DNA of 18,747 nucleotides from Campylobacterales bacterium (GTDB lineage: Bacteria; Campylobacterota; Campylobacteria; Campylobacterales; SZUA-545). Positions 14,926 to 18,747 of this stretch are shown piece by piece. A program made the translations under genes and the position numbers. The notes beneath the pieces are model-generated. The model searched no databases and had not been told where the DNA came from. It was given only the letters and a program-made list of their open reading frames with translations. Location: positions 1-18,747 of the forward strand of contig JAOXRY010000438.1 of the NCBI GenBank assembly GCA_025800305.1. The letters run 5' to 3'. Numbering within the stretch: the first letter of the stretch is position 1; each line of letters begins with the position of its first letter.

Positions 14926-16121
14926 GTACACTCAAATTTAAAGTAGTGTTTTAATAAAAACGGTGGAATAACTGTTGTTACAATAATTACAAAAATTAAC
15001 ATTGCGTAAATATCGTTTGGTAAGATCCCATTTACTCTTCCCATCTCTGCAAAAATAAGTCCTACTTCTCCTCTTGGAATCATTGAAAGACCAATAAGTG
15101 AATTGTTTTGATAGCACTTTTGAGTGATAAAAAAAGCTCCAAGATATTTGCTTAAAACAGCGATTAGTATAAAAACCCCACTCATAATCCAAAAGTGGCC
15201 AGAGGCAAAATCAATAACAGTAAGATCCATAGAAAGACCAACCATAACGAAAAAGATAGGCGTAAAGATCTGGATTATTGGTGTCATGGCAGTTTGAACT
15301 TTTTGAACCATCTCTTCATTGGTTTGCAAAAAACTTCCAAATGGTAGAAAAAACCTTCTTGAAAGAGCAACACCAGCTACAAAAGATCCTAAAATTGCAG
15401 GAGCACCAAAAGCGTGAGAAACATAGGAAAAAAACATTATAAGAGAGATGATAATAGTTGGCATATAACCAGGAACTAATGTATCTCCATGGAATTTGTG
15501 TATTAGATAAGAGAGTACTTTTGCAACTATTGGCGCGATGATAATAAAAGAGAGAACCATTGCAGTTACAGACATTGTGTTACCAAAACTTAGCTCTTTA
15601 GAAATAGAGTAATCATAGATAAAAACAAGAAGAATTATTCCTATAATATCATCGATTACAGCAGCACCTATAACAATTTGAGCAATATTAGACTGTTCTT
15701 GATGGATATCTTTTAAAACCCTTAAAGTAATTCCTATACTTGTCGCCGTTAGGGTTCCTCCAACAAAAAGAGCAATATCAAAAGAGAAGTTAAAAATATA
15801 AAGACTTGCTAAAACTCCAAAAACAAAAGGGAAAACCACACCTAAAATAGCGACAATGAAAGATTTTTTTCCAGCATTTTTTAGTTTTTGAACATCAGTC
15901 TCTAAACCAACTTCGAAAAGTAGTAGAATAATACCAATTTCAGCTAGGATTTTTAATACATCATTTGGTTGAATAAAGTTAAATCCAGAAGCACCAAGAA
16001 GAACACCAGCTAATAGCTCTCCTAAAACAGAAGGGATATTTAGTCTAGCAAACAACTCCCCTAAAATTCTAGCCAAGATTAGAATAAGGAACAACGTTAA
16101 AAAAAACTGATGTATTTCCAT
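14922..16121 (-). CDS. CPA2-family Na+/H+ (cation/proton) antiporter, NapA/KefB-like, without an RCK domain
   Basis: This 399-aa protein has about 12-13 hydrophobic segments spanning the whole length. The transport core is intact: TLTATSIG (123-130) for the unwound TM4, the paired ion-binding aspartates in GAAVIDDIIG (Asp157/Asp158), which mark electrogenic members such as Thermus NapA, and SMIPRGEVGLIFAEMG for TM10. It ends soon after the last helix with no TrkA-N (RCK) nucleotide-binding domain, unlike full KefB/KefC. A role in sodium and pH homeostasis is likely; ion specificity is inferred. No Shine-Dalgarno precedes the ATG. A near-consensus promoter ends 6 nt before it, so the mRNA is probably leaderless. 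The gene converges on magIII with overlapping stop codons. Confidence 0.92.
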   Translation of the reverse strand: MEIHQFFLTLFLILILARILGELFARLNIPSVLGELLAGVLLGASGFNFIQPNDVLKILAEIGIILLLFEVGLETDVQKLKNAGKKSFIVAILGVVFPFVFGVLASLYIFNFSFDIALFVGGTLTATSIGITLRVLKDIHQEQSNIAQIVIGAAVIDDIIGIILLVFIYDYSISKELSFGNTMSVTAMVLSFIIIAPIVAKVLSYLIHKFHGDTLVPGYMPTIIISLIMFFSYVSHAFGAPAILGSFVAGVALSRRFFLPFGSFLQTNEEMVQKVQTAMTPIIQIFTPIFFVMVGLSMDLTVIDFASGHFWIMSGVFILIAVLSKYLGAFFITQKCYQNNSLIGLSMIPRGEVGLIFAEMGRVNGILPNDIYAMLIFVIIVTTVIPPFLLKHYFKFECT

Positions 16122-16127
16122 AGATTT

Positions 16128-16155
16128 ATTATACCTACTTGTAGTACAATATCAA
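16128..16155. promoter_or_regulatory. Face-to-face promoters giving probable leaderless transcripts in both directions
   Basis: On the minus strand TTGATA (16155-16150) and TATAAT (16133-16128) are 16 bp apart. Only 6 nt separate the -10 from the antiporter ATG, so the transcript should start at or next to the A of ATG. On the plus strand TACAAT (16145-16150) is likewise 6 nt before the ATG at 16157, with a poor -35. Neither gene has a Shine-Dalgarno. A dyad CTAC-TT-GTAG (16135-16144) sits at the centre and extends imperfectly into both -10 elements. Confidence 0.55.
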
Positions 16156-16156
16156 A

Positions 16157-16543
16157 ATGATTTTATTAGACATAGCAATTATATTTTTTTTAGAAGTTAT
16201 TGAGGCAAACCTTACAAAAGATAAAGGTTTTGAAGGGATTATTGAGTGGTATCATTACCTTTTAAAAAATAACATAGGGATGTTTCTTTTAGTCCATTCC
16301 TCAATGTTTTATCTTTTCTATACTGCTTACTCCCATAACTTAACAGGATTTATTATCTCTATGGCATTGGTAATGAAACTTTTTGATTTAATTACAAAGA
16401 TCTATCTTAGTTCTAAAGTAGATGAAAATGGAAGATTTAAGATGCTAGATCAGTTTGGAGTCCCTGCTATGGAAGTTTCTACCCCTTTAAGATATTCTGG
16501 AGCTTTAATCTATCCATTGGCAATAATGTTTTCTGTTGCTTAG
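16157..16543 (+). CDS. Small multi-pass membrane protein, unknown family
   Basis: This 128-aa protein has about three to four hydrophobic segments: an N-terminal helix (1-15), one at about 41-58 (MFLLVHSSMFYLFYTAY), one at about 63-83, and a C-terminal one (GALIYPLAIMFSV). It contains several internal charged turns (NLTKDKGFEG; SSKVDENGRFKMLDQ). I recognise no domain. The ATG at 16157 is taken as the start because it is the first in the frame and lies 6 nt after a -10-like TACAAT. The head-to-head position with the antiporter suggests co-regulation and perhaps an accessory role. Downstream lies a degraded kinase gene on the other strand. Confidence 0.75.
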   Translation: MILLDIAIIFFLEVIEANLTKDKGFEGIIEWYHYLLKNNIGMFLLVHSSMFYLFYTAYSHNLTGFIISMALVMKLFDLITKIYLSSKVDENGRFKMLDQFGVPAMEVSTPLRYSGALIYPLAIMFSVA

Positions 16544-16777
16544 ATCTTGTTTAGGACAATAGAAAACTTTCCTCCCTTATTAGTAATAGTTCTTGACATA
16601 TGAAGTCCAAAATCATAAAGTAAGGTTTGTAGATCTTATCAATAATGTGAGGCAGTATTCCTCCTCCATTGTCTTTAAATTTTAAGGTAAAGTTTTTCTC
16701 TCTATCTTCTAAGTAATGTGGATTTCTCTTTTAATCTCTTTGTTTTTTAGGGCATCTTTAGCTGGTATCATAGTAAG
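16540..16777 (-). pseudogene. Decayed C-terminal ATPase domain of a sensor histidine kinase
   Basis: No long open frame exists here, but reading the minus strand in successive frames recovers the HATPase_c boxes in order. An N-box-like AKDALKNKEIKREIHIT ends in a stop at 16711-16709. After a frameshift, YLEDREKNFTLKFKDNGGGI (split only by frame; G1 box near 16676-16656) runs on as LPHIIDKIYKPYF. After a second break with loss of the usual TTK...GTG stretch, FGLHMSRTI and NKGGKFSIVLNKI reach a natural TAA at 16542-16540. The remnant thus keeps the true C-terminus but has lost the sensor and phospho-acceptor parts, and at least two frame disruptions are present. It is not functional as a kinase. 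The stop overlaps the end of the neighbouring plus-strand gene. Confidence 0.8.
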
Positions 16778-16878
16778 CCTTTTTAATAATTATTAGTAAA
16801 TTATATCACAAAAATTGGCTATAATAACTTTATTTAAAATAACTACAAGTTACGTAGTTAAGAACGATTTATATAAAA
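16778..16878 (+). promoter_or_regulatory. Promoter and leader dyad of the glutamate-synthase-like gene
   Basis: A perfect TATAAT lies at 16820-16825, with no good -35. Transcription from about 16832 would give an 80-nt leader. The leader holds AACTAC (16841-16846) and GTAGTT (16854-16859), a 6-bp inverted repeat with a 7-nt loop. Nothing else is seen between the kinase remnant and the gene. Confidence 0.5.
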
Positions 16879-16914
16879 ATGAGATTTTATATAGATAAAA
16901 AAGGATGGAACAGT

Positions 16915-18594
16915 ATGGAATACGTTTTATGGATCGTAGGGATTCTGGCAGTAAATCAAATAATTTACGATAGATATGTTCAAAGAAAACACTCTTTGTT
17001 GATTAACTACCCGTTAATAGGAAGAATGAGATATGTTTTTGAGGCACTTAGAGAGCCTTTTAGGCAATATTTTGGAGATGAGAATTTTTATGAGTCAAAA
17101 GATAAGGTTGATTGGGTTTACCAAGCTTCTAAAGATAAAGTAAATTACGCTTCTTTTTCTCCAAATCAGCCACAGCCTAATCCTAAGTTTCTTATAAAAC
17201 ATGCTAATGCACCGTTGAATGAAGGTGAGGTTAGTAAAGATTTTAGTGTCACATTTGGACCAAAAAGAAAATATCCGTTTAAATCAAGATCTATTATTGC
17301 AAGAAGTGCAATGAGTGATGGTTCTATATCTCCAGAGGGAACAAGAGCATTTGCTAAAGGTGCTTTTGATGGTAATTTTCCAATTAATACAGGAGAGGGA
17401 AGTTTAACATCTAACTTTTTTATTACCCATAAAACCCATGAAGACGCTTACATGGACAAAATAGAAGTTACTGGAATAAATAGAGTTTTTTATTTTATGG
17501 TTGAGAGGGTTTTTAATAGATGGGTTGCAATTAGCCTTTTTAGATGGATGTTCTTGGCAAAAGGGTATGAAGATACTTATATTTTTGATCCTGATTCAAT
17601 AACATTTTTTAGACCTAACTGGGATGCTCCAATAGAAAGTTATCCAGATGAGGTTCCTTCAGATCTTCCAGATATTATTTTCCAAATGAGTTCAGGTCTT
17701 TTTGGTGTCAGAGATAAAAATGGTGAGTTTAGTGAAAATAGATATGCTAAGGTTATGAAGTTCTGTAAGATGACAGAAATCAAACTGGCTCAAGGTGCAA
17801 AGCAGACAGGCGGAAAACTCTTAGCCGAAAAAGTAACCCAGTCTATCTCTTATTATAGAGGAATTGAACCAAATAAGTCAGTATTTTCTCCAAATAGATT
17901 TCCTTATGCAAAAACAACAGAAGAACTTTTTGATTTTGTAGAAAAACTTCAAAAGATCTCTGAGAAACCAGTAGGTTTTAAAATTGTTATCTCTGATAAG
18001 AGTAACATTGAAGAATATGCAAAAGAGATGAAAAAAAGAAAAGACGAAGGAAGAGGTGGTATACCTGATTTTATCACCATTGATGGTGGCGATGGTGGTA
18101 GTGCTACTGCTCCTTTATCACTTATGGAAAGAGTAGGACTTCATGTGAAAGATTCGTTGTATATTGCAAATGAGGTGCTAAAAGAGTATGGTGTGAGAGA
18201 TGAAGTAAAGATTATAGCTGCAGGGAAAATCTTAACTCCAGGTGACGCTGTTATTGCTCTTAGTCTTGGTGCTGATTTTATCTATGTTGCTAGAGGATTT
18301 ATGATGAGTGCTGGTTGTATTAGAGCACGTATGTGTGCTGGAACAGGAAGCCATAAATGTCCTGTTGGTCTTGCAACACAAGATAAAAAATTAAGAGGTT
18401 CTTTCTTAGTTTATAAACAAGCAAGAGAAGTCACTAATTACCACAAAAACTTGTTACATGAAATTGAGATGATTATGGCTGTTATGGGAGTAAAACACCA
18501 CTCTGAATTAACACCTGAACATTTAACTTTTATTGATAAAAATGGATTTATTTATAACGACGTAAATAGATATTTTGATAAGAAGATTAATTAA
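16915..18594 (+). CDS. FMN-binding glutamate synthase-family protein (stand-alone GltB synthase domain)
   Basis: This is 559 aa from the ATG at 16915. I prefer this start to the in-frame ATG at 16879 because AAGGA (16901-16905) lies 9 nt upstream and the family begins MEYxLWIV with a short N-terminal hydrophobic anchor. The rest is the synthase TIM barrel of glutamate synthase: RSIIARSAMSDGSISPEGTRAFAKGA, INTGEGSL, VGFKIVIS, the FMN/2-oxoglutarate site ITIDGGDGGSATAPL, and AAGKILTPGDAVIALSLGADFIYVARG. Cys468, Cys474 and Cys482 could hold a [3Fe-4S] cluster (C-x5-C-x7-C). The glutamine amidotransferase and C-terminal GXGXG domains of full GltB are absent. Glutamate synthesis would need an ammonia source and electron donor from elsewhere; a different redox reaction is possible. 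It is followed by a terminator and is probably monocistronic. Confidence 0.9.
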   Translation: MEYVLWIVGILAVNQIIYDRYVQRKHSLLINYPLIGRMRYVFEALREPFRQYFGDENFYESKDKVDWVYQASKDKVNYASFSPNQPQPNPKFLIKHANAPLNEGEVSKDFSVTFGPKRKYPFKSRSIIARSAMSDGSISPEGTRAFAKGAFDGNFPINTGEGSLTSNFFITHKTHEDAYMDKIEVTGINRVFYFMVERVFNRWVAISLFRWMFLAKGYEDTYIFDPDSITFFRPNWDAPIESYPDEVPSDLPDIIFQMSSGLFGVRDKNGEFSENRYAKVMKFCKMTEIKLAQGAKQTGGKLLAEKVTQSISYYRGIEPNKSVFSPNRFPYAKTTEELFDFVEKLQKISEKPVGFKIVISDKSNIEEYAKEMKKRKDEGRGGIPDFITIDGGDGGSATAPLSLMERVGLHVKDSLYIANEVLKEYGVRDEVKIIAAGKILTPGDAVIALSLGADFIYVARGFMMSAGCIRARMCAGTGSHKCPVGLATQDKKLRGSFLVYKQAREVTNYHKNLLHEIEMIMAVMGVKHHSELTPEHLTFIDKNGFIYNDVNRYFDKKIN

Positions 18595-18602
18595 AAAAAG
18601 AG

Positions 18603-18626
18603 GGTACCGAAAATATCGGTACCTTT
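18603..18626. terminator. Bidirectional intrinsic terminator
   Basis: GGTACCGA (18603-18610) and TCGGTACC (18616-18623) form a perfect 8-bp stem with loop AAATA. It is preceded by an A-run (from about 18595) and followed by TTT, so it can serve both the glutamate-synthase-like gene and the convergent gene at the right edge. Confidence 0.8.
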
Positions 18627-18635
18627 AACATTTCA

Positions 18636-18747
18636 CTACTGATTAATAATTCCCAGTAATTTTTTAGCATTTTTGTCATTTTTTCTTGATTGTAGTGTTG
18701 CCATATATAGCTTTTGAGAGAATGACCAACCCTTTATTTTTCCAGTG
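18636..18747 (-). CDS. C-terminal end of an unidentified protein (5' part beyond the window)
   Basis: The minus strand is open from the right edge to a TAG at 18638-18636, giving 36 residues: GKIKGWSFSQKLYMATLQ followed by SRKNDKNAKKLLGIINQ. The basic, helical character and the adjacent convergent terminator support it as a real gene end; the other minus-strand frame checked stops at a TGA. The fragment is too short for a family assignment. Confidence 0.6.
   Translation of the reverse strand, partial: TGKIKGWSFSQKLYMATLQSRKNDKNAKKLLGIINQ

Larger units (their letters stand above)
167..17959. repeat. Dispersed AGATCT palindrome, about 55 copies
   Basis: By eye I count about 55 AGATCT hexamers between the first (167-172) and last (17954-17959). 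They lie mostly inside genes, in all three codon phases (aGATCTn, AgATCT and AGATCT as Asp-Leu, x-Ile-x and Arg-Ser). There are double sites at 7271-7291 and 12249-12262. About 14 are in dbpA, six in magIII, five in lepA, four in prs, one in the antiporter and none in the cNMP-binding gene. See the finding for why this is unusual. Confidence 0.75.

Noticed and set aside
14938..15192. Minus-strand open frame inside the antiporter gene
   Set aside because: Alternate frame of a conserved membrane protein, with unlikely composition.
16544..16878. Small RNA or riboswitch in the gap before the glutamate-synthase-like gene
   Set aside because: Most of it is explained by the kinase remnant; the rest holds only a promoter and one short dyad.

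Overview
The window is low-G+C, gene-dense bacterial chromosome. Three genes point to the Campylobacterota (Epsilonproteobacteria): a MagIII-type 3-methyladenine DNA glycosylase of the kind known from Helicobacter pylori, a FrdB/HdrB-like fusion protein, and a CPA2 antiporter beside a stand-alone FMN-type glutamate-synthase protein. An Arcobacter- or Sulfurimonas-like genome is plausible; I cannot fix the genus from sequence alone. There are no tRNA or rRNA genes, CRISPR arrays, transposases or phage genes.

Left third (1-5904, all plus strand): the C-terminal end of an unidentified gene, then a large lipoprotein ending in seven calcium-motif repeats (a probable seven-bladed beta-propeller), then a second unrelated lipoprotein. 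After a strong terminator comes an orphan STAND-like P-loop ATPase. Its promoter is bracketed by two copies of a palindrome spaced exactly 60 bp apart.

Middle (5923-12905): a minus-strand protein with the shape of a fused FrdB plus HdrB (TfrB-like) but lacking nearly every iron-sulfur cysteine; the divergent RNA helicase gene dbpA; an unidentified 194-aa gene; and a tight minus-strand operon prs - lepA - COG2426-type membrane protein - small two-helix membrane protein. This operon joins PRPP synthesis (nucleotide supply) to translation elongation factor 4.

Right third (12906-18747): ymdB-type phosphoesterase, a lone cyclic-nucleotide-binding domain protein and magIII on the plus strand, the last two overlapping by 1 nt. 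magIII converges on a CPA2 Na+/H+ antiporter gene; the two stop codons share the same four bases. The antiporter diverges from a small membrane protein across 35 bp, where both genes look leaderless. Next lies the decayed C-terminal end of a sensor histidine kinase (not an open reading frame), then a glutamate-synthase-like FMN protein, a bidirectional terminator, and the end of an unidentified minus-strand gene.

The least explained signal is not a gene. The palindrome AGATCT occurs about 55 times (hand count) where roughly six or seven would be expected. It falls in all reading frames, often through otherwise less favoured codons, and is densest in dbpA and magIII. I found no complete novel defence or mobile system here.
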